Below are positions 1 to 8,915 of a stretch of 45,593 nt of DNA, one piece after another. A program made the position numbers and the translations under genes. The notes under the pieces were generated by a model. It had not been told where the DNA came from. It searched no databases and worked only from the letters and a program-made list of their open reading frames with translations. The DNA is from Desulfococcaceae bacterium HSG9 (lineage in GTDB: Bacteria > Desulfobacterota > Desulfobacteria > Desulfobacterales > JAUCGF01): assembly GCA_030378005.1 (NCBI GenBank), contig JAUCGF010000006.1, positions 1-45,593 of the forward strand. Reading direction: 5' to 3'. Numbering within the stretch: the stretch's first letter is position 1; each line of letters starts with the position of its first letter.

Positions 1-136
1 AGTTTTGGTGACAGATTTTAACTGATTGTTTTAATTGTTGACTGTCATTTGTCAAGTATCTGTTAATTTAATTTACAACTAACTTATATTATAGAATAGT
101 TATATCGAACTCACGTTAAATATGAATCACAGTGAA

Positions 137-970
137 TCATTTACGAAGGCACTTTCCGATTGAGCCTTTTTTGCATTTGTCCCCGTTTATCCAAGTCGCA
201 CCTTCAAAATTCGCTCCGAACAAATAGACTTTAACAGAGTAATGGTTAAAATAAGTTATGCGCATAGGGGTGTCTTGATGATAGGTATTCAGAGAGTCAT
301 CCTCTTGCATATAGGATTGTTCCAGCACAGCGTTATGAAAGTCCGCATTTTGTAAATTAGCCCCGCCAAAATCAGCATACATCAAATTGGCACCCGATAA
401 GTCAGCCCCCATAAGATTGGCTCCCTGTAAATCAGCCAGATATAAATCAGCGCGATGCAGGTACGCTGTGGCAAGATTGGCGAATCCCAACTTTGCACCT
501 GTTAAACGGGCTTTTTCAAGATTGGCCCCTTTCAGATTGGCTCCTTTCAAGACCGTGCCGCGCATCCTCGCATTAAAAAGGTCGGCATTTTGAAGATTAG
601 CTCCCATCATATATGCTCTGGTAAGCTTGGTTTTACGCAGATAAGCGTTTTGCATATCCGCTTCCTGCAAGTTCGCTTTATTCAGATTGGCGTCATCTAA
701 ATTAACGCCTTTAAGATTCGCTTTTTCCAGATTTGCCGATTCAAGATTGGCATCACGCAGATCAGCGCCCTCCAGATTGGCATTTTTCAGATTGGCTGAA
801 CGCAGATCGGCGCCTTTGAGATCGGCGCCACTCAAATCACAACCAAGGCAGTATTTTTTTGTTCGCTCTAATTTTTTTAAATCTTTTTTATCGTAAGCAA
901 ATATTGAGGCTTGACTCATCAAACCTGAAAATAAGAAAACGGATAGTGTTAAAATTATTACCAGTCGCAC
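137..970 (-). CDS. Secreted pentapeptide-repeat protein
   Basis: 277 aa. Residues 1-25 form a signal peptide (charged start, hydrophobic VIILTLSVFLFSGL core). From about residue 43 to 210 the protein is an almost unbroken run of A(D/N)Lxx pentapeptides (for example GADLKGADLRSANLKNANL), which in this family fold as a right-handed quadrilateral beta helix. Two cysteines (KYCLGC) precede the repeats and a non-repeat tail of about 60 residues contains KCKKGSIGKC. Export suggests a periplasmic or surface role. The family has no single biochemical function and I cannot assign one. It stands alone, with family A miniature element upstream. Antisense open frames across it are artefacts of the repeat codons. 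Confidence 0.9.
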   Translation of the reverse strand: MRLVIILTLSVFLFSGLMSQASIFAYDKKDLKKLERTKKYCLGCDLSGADLKGADLRSANLKNANLEGADLRDANLESANLEKANLKGVNLDDANLNKANLQEADMQNAYLRKTKLTRAYMMGANLQNADLFNARMRGTVLKGANLKGANLEKARLTGAKLGFANLATAYLHRADLYLADLQGANLMGADLSGANLMYADFGGANLQNADFHNAVLEQSYMQEDDSLNTYHQDTPMRITYFNHYSVKVYLFGANFEGATWINGDKCKKGSIGKCLRK

Positions 971-1022
971 AAGAACACTCCTTACTGTATCATACAGTGT
1001 TGTTCAGTTTTAAAAAGAATAT

Positions 1023-1178
1023 TCAGTAGATGGAAAGTTCAGGAGTGCAAAAATCAAGTGCGACGATTTTCAGCATTCGGCACCACCCGGAGGCAGGCGG
1101 ATTCAGGGGACGGCAAAAAACCGCTTCGCTTAATTTTTGCGCTCCATGCCGTATTTTCAGGCATTTTCCATCTACTGA
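1023..1178. mobile_element. Miniature inverted-repeat element, family A, copy 1
   Basis: A 156-bp segment bounded by perfect 14-bp terminal inverted repeats, TCAGTAGATGGAAA at 1023-1036 and its reverse complement at 1165-1178. It has no coding capacity. It contains internal half-palindromes of the type gcgcaaaaattaagcg. Read on the minus strand, its first ~67 bases are identical to the start of copy 3 (18938-19091). It occupies most of the otherwise empty 971-1384 gap; nothing else is visible there. Confidence 0.85.
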
Positions 1179-1384
1179 TACTGCTTGATTAAGATTTCTA
1201 AAATTCTCTGACGTGTATTTTGAGGATAAATTTATTCAGGAAACATATCAACTCAACTGCCGCCAAGTAGAGCGGTTTTAATACTTGAATATAAAGTTCA
1301 AAAAATACTACAATAAGATATGATCTGTCAAGAAATTTTAGAACTGAACAACCCTGGTATAGAGACAGCTTCCAAAGTGCGTTC

Positions 1385-2608
1385 CTATAATGGTTGGTTG
1401 TAAAGCACCAAATGCTTGTTTACCATCCGTTCCACACTGAATTTACGTTTCACAAGCGCTCTGCCCCGTTCACCCCATTTTTCAGATTTTTCTTCATCAT
1501 TTAACAGATCAATCATTTTTTCAGCCAGCTTTGCAGGATGATGTGGTGGAGCCAGCCAACCGGTGACACCATGTACGACCGCTTCGGGATTTCCGCCCAC
1601 ACTTGTAGCCACTACGGGAAGACCGGCGGCCATGGATTCAAGCAACACATTTGAAAAACCTTCTTCATGGGATGGCAAAACGGACAGATCACTGGCGGCC
1701 ATTAATTGGGGAATATCATGCCGGATGCCCAAAAAACGGATATGACGTTCAATTTTCAGAATTGCGATTTCATTCATCAGTGTTTCTTGAATACCACGAT
1801 CTTCACCGACTAACAGAATTGTAAGATTGTCAATCCGTCGGCTTACTATCTGAACCGCTTTCAATAAGTCTGAATGCCCCTTATAAGCGATCAGATTGGC
1901 AACCGTGATAACGATTTTATCATCTGGAAAAATATTTAAAGCTTGGCGTACCATTTCCCTGTCAGGATTGATCTTTGAAAATCGAGATGGACGGATTCCG
2001 TTATAGATCAGAGCCAACTTTGACGGATTGATACGATCTCTTTGAACCGTGTCATCCCAAACCGCCTGAGAATTGACCGTCACACAATCGCTGAGTCGGT
2101 TGGCGATTCGATCCGGAATTTTTAAAAAGGCATGGCGATCCTGATGTTTGCCCAACGCACGACGGCTTGTGATTATCAGCGGAACATTCATTATGCGTCC
2201 ACACAAAGCGCCCAAAAACGTAGCCAGCGGCAAAAAGGCATGTATAATGGTGGGCTTGCAGTCAAAAATCATTTTTAATAACGCGACCATGGCTGCAATA
2301 ATTTTCCACGGCGCTCTTTTTAAATCACGCCTGAGATTGCCTGAGCGCAAGCCGCCGTCACGCACTAAAATATTTTGTCGGGCTAATTCAGGACGTAATG
2401 TGCCTTGGCTTTCCAAAGCGAATACAAAACATTGGCACCCTTTCTTTTTCAGGTGCGTGGCCAAAAGAACCATTTGGTTTTCGGCACCGCCGAGTTCCAG
2501 TGATGGGGTAATGAAGAGAACGGTTTTTTTCACGATATTATAAAAGATAAATTTTGGCTTGCGCAATTCATTCAGAATTCTGTCAAAACGGCATATTTGT
2601 AGAATCAT
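1385..2608 (-). CDS. GT4-type glycosyltransferase
   Basis: 407 aa. A Rossmann-type N-terminal half opens at about residue 28 with VLFITPSLELGGAENQMVLL, the GGAE loop typical of GT-B family 4 enzymes. The C-terminal half carries the nucleotide-sugar signature EEGFSNVLLESMAAGLPVVA (E-x7-E) followed by GGNPEAV. It probably transfers a sugar from an NDP-sugar donor to a cell-surface glycan or lipid at the cytoplasmic membrane face; the acceptor cannot be read from sequence. The start is uncertain: the first 27 residues are not part of the fold and a GTG near 2533 (VKKTVLFITP) is an alternative. The gene is monocistronic, divergent from the ketoacyl synthase gene. Confidence 0.88.
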   Translation of the reverse strand: MILQICRFDRILNELRKPKFIFYNIVKKTVLFITPSLELGGAENQMVLLATHLKKKGCQCFVFALESQGTLRPELARQNILVRDGGLRSGNLRRDLKRAPWKIIAAMVALLKMIFDCKPTIIHAFLPLATFLGALCGRIMNVPLIITSRRALGKHQDRHAFLKIPDRIANRLSDCVTVNSQAVWDDTVQRDRINPSKLALIYNGIRPSRFSKINPDREMVRQALNIFPDDKIVITVANLIAYKGHSDLLKAVQIVSRRIDNLTILLVGEDRGIQETLMNEIAILKIERHIRFLGIRHDIPQLMAASDLSVLPSHEEGFSNVLLESMAAGLPVVATSVGGNPEAVVHGVTGWLAPPHHPAKLAEKMIDLLNDEEKSEKWGERGRALVKRKFSVERMVNKHLVLYNQPL

Positions 2609-2826
2609 CAGGCTGCTATCTCGTCAGAGTCCCATTTGCAGCTATCCTTTTCCTTTTAAACCTGCTATTAGGAAAAAAAGATGCGGGCAATTATTACGTT
2701 TTCCTGCTGAAATTCTTTATAATGAAGAAATAGCCGCGGTTGTCAAGACATAAAAACATGCCACGCCTACGGGATGAAAAATGTCACCTCGTTCAAAGTA
2801 CTCTGCCTGCTTAGGAATATTGCACA

Positions 2827-3837
2827 ATGATCGCAAAAAATTCAAACAGACCTGTCACGCTATCAGGTACCGGCCATGCGGTTCCGGGCCGATTGGTATT
2901 GAGTACGGATTTAGATGAGATGTCAGGGTTGACACCAGGTACGGTGGAAAAAAAGACCGGTCTGAAACAGCGATACTTTGCAAGTCAATCGGAAACAGCG
3001 GCGCAACTCGCGGCGCAAGCATGTCGCAAAGCGATGGATACCGCCCGATTGTCTTGGGATGATATTGATGTGTTGGTTGATGCGAGCGCCACTATGGATC
3101 AAGGTTTGCCTAATAATGCGGCGCTTATACACAATGAACTCGGATTGGATCGATATTCAATATCCACTTTTGATATAAACTGCAGTTGCTTGAGTTTTAT
3201 TGTCGCATTGGATCATATATCATGGATGTTGACTGCGGGAATATATCGTCGAGTGCTTATTGTTTCATCAGACATCGCTTCTTGTGCGCTTGATTGGTCT
3301 GATCTGGGTGCGAGCGGCATATTCGGTGATGGCGCGGCAGCGGCGGTCATAGGGCTGTCAGACAATAACACTTCGTGCATATTATCTTCCAAATCACAGA
3401 CTGTGAGTGAAGGTGCTTCTTATTGCGGGATACTGGCGGGCGGTTCCAGGTTTCATCCATCCAAAGTGAAAAAAAACTTTAACAAGCTTGCATATTTTTA
3501 TATGGATGGAAAAGCTGTTTTTAAACTTATCAGTAAATACATATCGGAATTTGTTGATGATTTGCTTGCTCAGGCGGGTCTTTCAATGGATGACATAGAT
3601 CGCGTTGTGTTACATCAAGCCAGTTTGTCAGCGATGAATCACATCAGCAAACGATTAAAAATACCCGACGAAAAAATTATCAATATATTTCCTTATTATG
3701 GCAATCAAGTGGCGGCATCATTACCGACGGCATTGGACATCGGAATAAAAGAAGGGCGAATTGTTCGTGGCCAGCGTGTTTTGCTTTTAGGCACAGGCGC
3801 CGGGATTACGATCAGCGGTTTAATTATGGTGTATTAA
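2827..3837 (+). CDS. FabH-like 3-oxoacyl-ACP synthase III family protein
   Basis: 336 aa, the usual length of the family. The Claisen-condensing triad is visible: Cys121 in FDINCSCLSF, His263 in VLHQAS and Asn293 in YYGNQVAASLP. The C-terminus GTGAGITISGLIM matches the closing glycine-rich strand. Known relatives load acyl groups from acyl-CoA or acyl-ACP and condense them with malonyl-ACP or a second acyl chain. The cysteine context is not the AACAGF of housekeeping FabH, so a specialised role in lipid, hydrocarbon or polyketide synthesis is possible. No other fatty-acid genes flank it, which also argues against a housekeeping role. Confidence 0.88.
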   Translation: MIAKNSNRPVTLSGTGHAVPGRLVLSTDLDEMSGLTPGTVEKKTGLKQRYFASQSETAAQLAAQACRKAMDTARLSWDDIDVLVDASATMDQGLPNNAALIHNELGLDRYSISTFDINCSCLSFIVALDHISWMLTAGIYRRVLIVSSDIASCALDWSDLGASGIFGDGAAAAVIGLSDNNTSCILSSKSQTVSEGASYCGILAGGSRFHPSKVKKNFNKLAYFYMDGKAVFKLISKYISEFVDDLLAQAGLSMDDIDRVVLHQASLSAMNHISKRLKIPDEKIINIFPYYGNQVAASLPTALDIGIKEGRIVRGQRVLLLGTGAGITISGLIMVY

Positions 3838-3983
3838 CGGTTTGATATCAAATATGTCAGTCATTGTGAGCGAATAACCATATAAGGCGGCGGTTTAAGT
3901 CCTGTTGTATTTCCATTGTGTCAGGATAGTTGTCGCCATCAGTTTGTGTATTTCAGAAATTGAATAATTTTGCGGCCAATAAA

Positions 3984-5066
3984 ATGAAAAAACGAAAAAT
4001 TACACAAGCAGCTTGGGTAATCTTGATCAATTTATTAATATTTCTGATTCTGTTTTTGGGTGTCGAATCAGCATTCCGGATACATCGCGATGGATTCAGT
4101 GGGGCCTTTAGCGGCTTGGTGGACTCGATTAAAGTTCCCTATTCAAATCTCGGAACTTCGAATTGGGTGGTTTACGACAAAGACTTGGGATACAGATTAA
4201 ATCCCAACAGCCCCAAAACAAACCGTCATTCGATAAAAAACGGGGAGATTGAATTTCCGAAACCCGAGGGATTGTACCGCATTGTCTATTTAGGAGATTC
4301 AATTCCGTGGGATAATCCGGGTTTTGTCAATTATTCCAAGGAGATTTTAGAAGAGCAAGGCCGCTACGAAATCATTAATGCCAGTGTGCCCGGCTATACG
4401 ACCTATCAGGAGTTACTGCTCTATAAGAAATATCTCGTAGATATAAAGCCGGATTTGGTGATCTGGACCTACTGTTTAAACGACAATCATAAGTTTTTGC
4501 ACAAATTTGATGAAAAGGGAAAAATGCTGTGGACCGACGAGGCGAGAAATACCTTTAAAATAGATACGTATTGGGGTGTCATCATTAGTCGCAGTTACGT
4601 CCTGTCGATGATAAATATCCGATTATTGAGTCGAAAAGCAGAGGCAAAAAAAAAGAATGCACAATTTGGCTGGGAACGGTCATTTGATTTTAGTATTGCA
4701 TGGAAGGATTATCCTTGGGCGGCCTATGAAAAATATTTGATTGAATTTAAAACCATACTTAAAAAGCAGAATAGTAAATTAGCTATTGTCGTCTTTCCTT
4801 TTGAACCACAAATCAAATACAGGAATAACAAGAAGCACATCCGGTATGTACTCAAGCCGCAACGAAAAATACGCGTACTGTGTGAAAAACACCAAGTGCC
4901 CTGCCTGGATCTTTATTCCACACTAAGCGATCAATACGATAAAAAAAGACGAATGTTTAGAGATGGTATTCATCTTAATTTAGAGGGGCACAAACTTGTA
5001 TCCGATGCAATTGTCAATTTTTTACATCAAAATGATTTGTTGGCTATGACCAAAAATTCACTGTGA
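3984..5066 (+). CDS. Membrane-anchored SGNH/GDSL-like hydrolase
   Basis: 360 aa from the ATG at 3984; the frame is open upstream to a TTG at 3930 but the ATG gives a clean basic start followed by one transmembrane helix (WVILINLLIFLILFLG). After the anchor the protein shows SGNH blocks: YLGDSI (block I serine), a central asparagine-bearing stretch WTYCLNDNHKF, and DGIHLNLEGH near residue 335, which supplies the Asp and His. It is therefore probably an esterase or O-acyl-modifying enzyme facing the periplasm, perhaps acting on glycans or lipids. The substrate is unknown. A GC-rich hairpin follows the stop codon. Confidence 0.78.
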   Translation: MKKRKITQAAWVILINLLIFLILFLGVESAFRIHRDGFSGAFSGLVDSIKVPYSNLGTSNWVVYDKDLGYRLNPNSPKTNRHSIKNGEIEFPKPEGLYRIVYLGDSIPWDNPGFVNYSKEILEEQGRYEIINASVPGYTTYQELLLYKKYLVDIKPDLVIWTYCLNDNHKFLHKFDEKGKMLWTDEARNTFKIDTYWGVIISRSYVLSMINIRLLSRKAEAKKKNAQFGWERSFDFSIAWKDYPWAAYEKYLIEFKTILKKQNSKLAIVVFPFEPQIKYRNNKKHIRYVLKPQRKIRVLCEKHQVPCLDLYSTLSDQYDKKRRMFRDGIHLNLEGHKLVSDAIVNFLHQNDLLAMTKNSL

Positions 5067-5089
5067 AGAACATAACCCATCATTGAACG

Positions 5090-5113
5090 CGGACGGGCAA
5101 AAAAGCCCGCCTG
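5090..5113. terminator. Hairpin downstream of the SGNH gene
   Basis: ACGGGC and GCCCGC arms around a run of A, lying 25 bases after the 5066 stop codon and before the next gene. It is a plausible rho-independent terminator hairpin, although the T tract is short. Confidence 0.45.
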
Positions 5114-5161
5114 CCGGTTAATTCAAGCGTTAAATTTTATTAAATTCAGAGAAGGATTATT

Positions 5162-6130
5162 ATGAAAACAATTGTTTATCATAAATATGGCTCGCCCGAT
5201 GTTCTAAGGATAGAAGATATCCCAAAACCGATACCAGGTGATGATGAAGTTCTAATAAAAATTTACGCAGTATCAATTAATTCATGGGACTGGGATGCCC
5301 TGACGGGAAAACCTTATGAGTATCGATTTCTGTTCGGTCTTTTGAAGCCGAAAAGCACTAAATTGCATGGATGTGACATAGCCGGAAAAGTCGAAGAAAT
5401 CGGAAAGAATGTAAAACGCTTTCAAATTGGAGATGAAGTGTTTGGCGACTTGTCAGAAGGGGGTTGGGGTGCTTTTGCTGAATATACTTGTGCTTGTGAA
5501 AAAGAATTGATACTTAAACCTTCGACTATGACATTTGAAGAAGCTGCATGCCTCTCTCATGGAGGCAATCTTGCCGTACAGGGGCTTATTGATATTGGAA
5601 AGATTAAATCAGGCCAAAAAGTTTTGATTAATGGCGGGGGAGGCAGCACCGGCACATTGGCTATTCAGATAGCCAAATTATTCGATGCAGAAGTGACAGC
5701 CATAGACCACACCGCTAAATTAGACATAATGCTTACACTTGGCGCAGACTATGTGATTGATTATACAAAAGAAGATTTCACTCAAAATGGGCGGAAATAT
5801 GACCTGATTTTTGACGTAAAAACAAATCGTTCTGTTTTTGATTATCAGCGTGCATTATGCCCAAATGGTATTTATGTGACAGTCGGAGGAAAAACCACTC
5901 GAATTCTTCAAGTTGTATTGTTCGGAAAACTGTTAAAAAAGTACAAAATGCACATTGTCGGTTATAAAGCGAATAAAGATTTGAATTATCTAATTGAGCT
6001 TTTTGAGGCGGATAAACTGAAACCGGTTATAGATAAATATTTTCCTTTGGAAAAGACGGCTGAAGCTTTTCGATATTTTGGAGAAGGACGTTTCAAAGGG
6101 AAAATAGTCGTAACTTTGGTAGAAACCTGA
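5162..6130 (+). CDS. Medium-chain NAD(P)-dependent oxidoreductase, quinone oxidoreductase-like
   Basis: 322 aa, full length for zeta-crystallin-type MDR enzymes. The N-terminal GroES-like half contains HGCDIAGKVEEIG and GDEVFGD. The Rossmann half has the cofactor loop INGGGGSTGTLAIQIAK at about residues 157-173. The four-cysteine structural zinc lobe of classical alcohol dehydrogenases is absent, pointing to a zinc-free NADPH-dependent reductase of quinones or enones. The ATG at 5162 is preceded by agaaggatt, a reasonable ribosome-binding site. It stands alone. The substrate is not predictable. Confidence 0.88.
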   Translation: MKTIVYHKYGSPDVLRIEDIPKPIPGDDEVLIKIYAVSINSWDWDALTGKPYEYRFLFGLLKPKSTKLHGCDIAGKVEEIGKNVKRFQIGDEVFGDLSEGGWGAFAEYTCACEKELILKPSTMTFEEAACLSHGGNLAVQGLIDIGKIKSGQKVLINGGGGSTGTLAIQIAKLFDAEVTAIDHTAKLDIMLTLGADYVIDYTKEDFTQNGRKYDLIFDVKTNRSVFDYQRALCPNGIYVTVGGKTTRILQVVLFGKLLKKYKMHIVGYKANKDLNYLIELFEADKLKPVIDKYFPLEKTAEAFRYFGEGRFKGKIVVTLVET

Positions 6131-6212
6131 CAAAGCAAATCAACTCGAATGCAATTCCGCTACGCTCCATTTGTACCGGTTATTTGCAACATCAGGCACT
6201 CAAAAATAAAAT

Positions 6213-6446
6213 ATGAATAAGATTACAAATGACATAAAAACACTTGGTTTTGGAAAATGGTTCCAGGATAATGTTGATCTGGCGGATTTGGATAAATTTG
6301 ATATTGCCAGAGTGATGGCTGTTCATAAAGACAGTTATATTATTAATAATGGCAAGGACGATATTTTTTCCGAACTGATCGGTAAATTGCTTTTCAGTTT
6401 CGGTTTGATGGGAACTGTTGGTAGCGTGCTGTTAGCATGTGTGTAA
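6213..6446 (+). pseudogene. rsgA: 5' fragment of a ribosome-biogenesis GTPase (RsgA-like), fused to CRISPR repeat sequence
   Basis: The first ~62 codons read LGFGKWFQDNV, then FDIARVMAVHKDSYII and SELIGKLLFS. This resembles the N-terminal OB-fold region of RsgA/YjeQ, which normally continues into a circularly permuted GTPase of about 300 residues. Here the frame runs straight into the last 17 bases of a CRISPR repeat (6399-6415, giving FGLMGT) and stops in spacer DNA at 6446. No GTPase motifs are present downstream. The identification rests on a short stretch and is my recognition rather than a search result. It is non-functional as an RsgA. Confidence 0.65.
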
Positions 6447-8824
6447 CATTCGTTTCAAATCCACGTCGGTTTGATGGGAACATTGCATGAGTTGTTTTTT
6501 GTTGATATGACAAGATTGTTTCAAATTACAAATTCTGCAAGAAATCGGATTTTTCTAAAAAATCCGATTTCTAAAATACCGGAAAGCTTTTATCCAGGTA
6601 CTTAAGTTGTAAAACGTTTCAAATCCACGTCGGTTTGATGGGAACTCAAGGGATTTCAAGAGATTACGAAGGATTTAAAAGAAGTTTCAAATCCACTTCG
6701 GTTTGATGGGAACGCGAACGCTCAAGATTGGTTGGAGGGGAATTCGACGTTTCAAATCCACTTCGGTTTGATGGGAACCTTAATCTCTAACTCATAACCT
6801 CGCCTTCTTAAAGTGTTTCAAATCCACTTCGGTTTGATGGGAACTCCGTGAATCGGTGTATAGTTGCATCTTGTGACCCGGTTTCAAATCCACTTCGGTT
6901 TGATGGGAACTCCTTGCAGAGGCAGAACCAACCGAAATAGAAATAAGTTTCAAATCCACTTCGGTTTGATGGGAACGATTTTTTTTCTGCAAATAGGGTT
7001 GCTTCAACAAGCGTTTCAAATCCACTTCGGTTTGATGGGAACCGTTTCCCAAGGGAATTCCCGAAGACATCTTAATGGAGTTTCAAATCCACTTCGGTTT
7101 GATGGGAACAAAAATGAATCAGAAATACGGAGTTATCATCATAGGGTTTCAAATCCACTTCGGTTTGATGGGAACTCTCCGAATCAATACACAATGTGCC
7201 ACGCCGTTTGAGTTTCAAATCCACTTCGGTTTGATGGGAACAGCCCGGAAAAAATTCAAGAATTGATCTATTATTAGTTTCAAATCCACTTCGGTTTGAT
7301 GGGAACAGTTTCAAATCTTAAAGCAGGATAGGTGCTATAAGGTTTCAAATCCACTTCGGTTTGATGGGAACCAAAATTATGCTGAGAGTGAAAGCTTTAA
7401 GCGCAACCGTTTCAAATCCACTTCGGTTTGATGGGAACATGAAATCTGATCAAGCTTTTTCACGTCAATCTCTTTGTTTCAAATCCACTTCGGTTTGATG
7501 GGAACCTTTTACATAATCTGCGTTGTATTTCTTCTTCTTCAGTTTCAAATCCACTTCGGTTTGATGGGAACTGACACAATCGCCGCGGTCAGGTCGGCCT
7601 GGTCAAGTTTCAAATCCACTTCGGTTTGATGGGAACAGGCACGTTACATTTCGACGGGCTTATTTTATTGAGTTTCAAATCCACTTCGGTTTGATGGGAA
7701 CATTTTTCAAAGCGCGATCCTATGGAGTTAGTCACCAGTTTCAAATCCACTTCGGTTTGATGGGAACTTATAGCCTATCCAAGAAAATGCAACGTTGCCG
7801 ATAATGTTTCAAATCCACTTCGGTTTGATAGGAACTATCAAGTTGTTGATTCTAAATCGCCTTCGTTGATGTTTCAAATCCACTTCGGTTTGATGGGAAC
7901 CAGTGCGATCTTCTTTTGATGCTGTGCGGCCAATGCCGTTTCAAATCCACTTCGGTTTGATGGGAACATCCAAAAAATTATACACGAAGCGCACTGCCGG
8001 GCGTGTTTCAAATCCACTTCGGTTTGATGGGAACCGCTTCCCAGTGCAAAGATGTGATTCTGTAAGCAAGGTTTCAAATCCACTTCGGTTTGATGGGAAC
8101 GATCATGTTTTACTTATGCGACAGCTTCCCCTCCTTGTTTCAAATCCACTTCGGTTTGATGGGAACGCGTAAGGTGGTGAGGCTTTTAAATAGGTCATAA
8201 TAGTTTCAAATCCACTTCGGTTTGATGGGAACATAATTTCAAGGGTCTCGTGAGTTTGTATATAGATAGTTTCAAATCCACTTCGGTTTGATGGGAACCA
8301 GGGGCAACGCAGCCCTGACTATCGAAAAAGCTTGTTTCAAATCCACTTCGGTTTGATGGGAACTTTTTCGCGGATGAACCCAATAATTTTGCTGGATATG
8401 GTTTCAAATCCACTTCGGTTTGATGGGAACTTTTTTGATGAAAACCGAGGATGCTTCCCAAAAAAGTTTCAAATCCACTTCGGTTTGATGGGAACGAATT
8501 GAGAGCCATGTCCGGTCAATCCGGATGCATAGTTTCAAATCCACTTCGGTTTGATGGGAACGCGACTTCGGGCTGACATCTACCCAAGCATTTGATGTTT
8601 CAAATCCACTTCGGTTTGATGGGAACGGGCTGATTTCGGACGGACAGGCGACCTTTCAGTATTTGTTTCAAATCCACTTCGGTTTGATGGGAACGATGCG
8701 GGACTTTACAAGCGGGTATGCTTACGACTGTTTCAAATCCACTTCGGTTTGATGGGAACGCCGGAAAACAGATGCAAGGGAAGCTGGGCCGCTAGTTTCA
8801 AATCCACTTCGGTTTGATGGGAAC
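6399..8824 (-). CRISPR. CRISPR array: 35 full 30-bp repeats plus one terminal half repeat
   Basis: The plus-strand repeat starts GTTTCAAATCCACTTC and ends GGTTTGATGGGAAC (30 bp). Full copies begin at 6452, 6616, 6684, 6749, 6816 and then about every 65-68 bases to 8795. Regular spacers are 35-38 bases. I assign transcription to the minus strand because that orientation ends the repeat in TTTGAAAC, the usual type I crRNA 5' handle, because the cas genes read the same way, and because all degenerate units are at the low-coordinate end: a 17-base half repeat (6399-6415), two G-variant repeats (6452, 6616) and one broken unit at 6518. One further variant (GATAGGAAC) is at 7806. About 34 regular spacers are therefore stored. 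Confidence 0.98.
6518..6615. repeat. Truncated CRISPR repeat followed by a foreign 89-base segment with a perfect hairpin
   Basis: After a normal 36-base spacer, only the first nine repeat bases (GTTTCAAAT, 6518-6526) are present. They are followed by 89 bases unlike a spacer, containing perfect 15-base arms agaaatcggattttt (6540-6554) and their complement (6558-6572) around a three-base loop. The next full repeat begins at 6616. Confidence 0.8.
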
Positions 8825-8915
8825 CCTATCAGATACAGGGCAAAAACCCATTTAATGTAAACGCTGTAAAACGATGTTAGGTAACAAAATGATTCAATTT
8901 CTGATAAATTGTCAA
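8825..8915 (-). promoter_or_regulatory. CRISPR leader and array promoter, starting at the cas3 stop codon
   Basis: The only sequence between the last repeat (8824) and cas3 (8912) is about 87 bases of AT-rich DNA. On the minus strand it begins with TTGACA (8915-8910), a consensus -35 box that contains the TGA stop codon of cas3, then ATTTATCAGAAATTGAA and a weak -10 candidate TCATTT. Position at the undegenerated end of the array and orientation toward it fit a leader. Array expression could also come from read-through of the cas operon. Confidence 0.65.

Noticed and set aside
387..896. Plus-strand open frames opposite the pentapeptide gene
   Set aside because: Antisense shadows of the repetitive A(D/N)Lxx codons; no ribosome-binding site.
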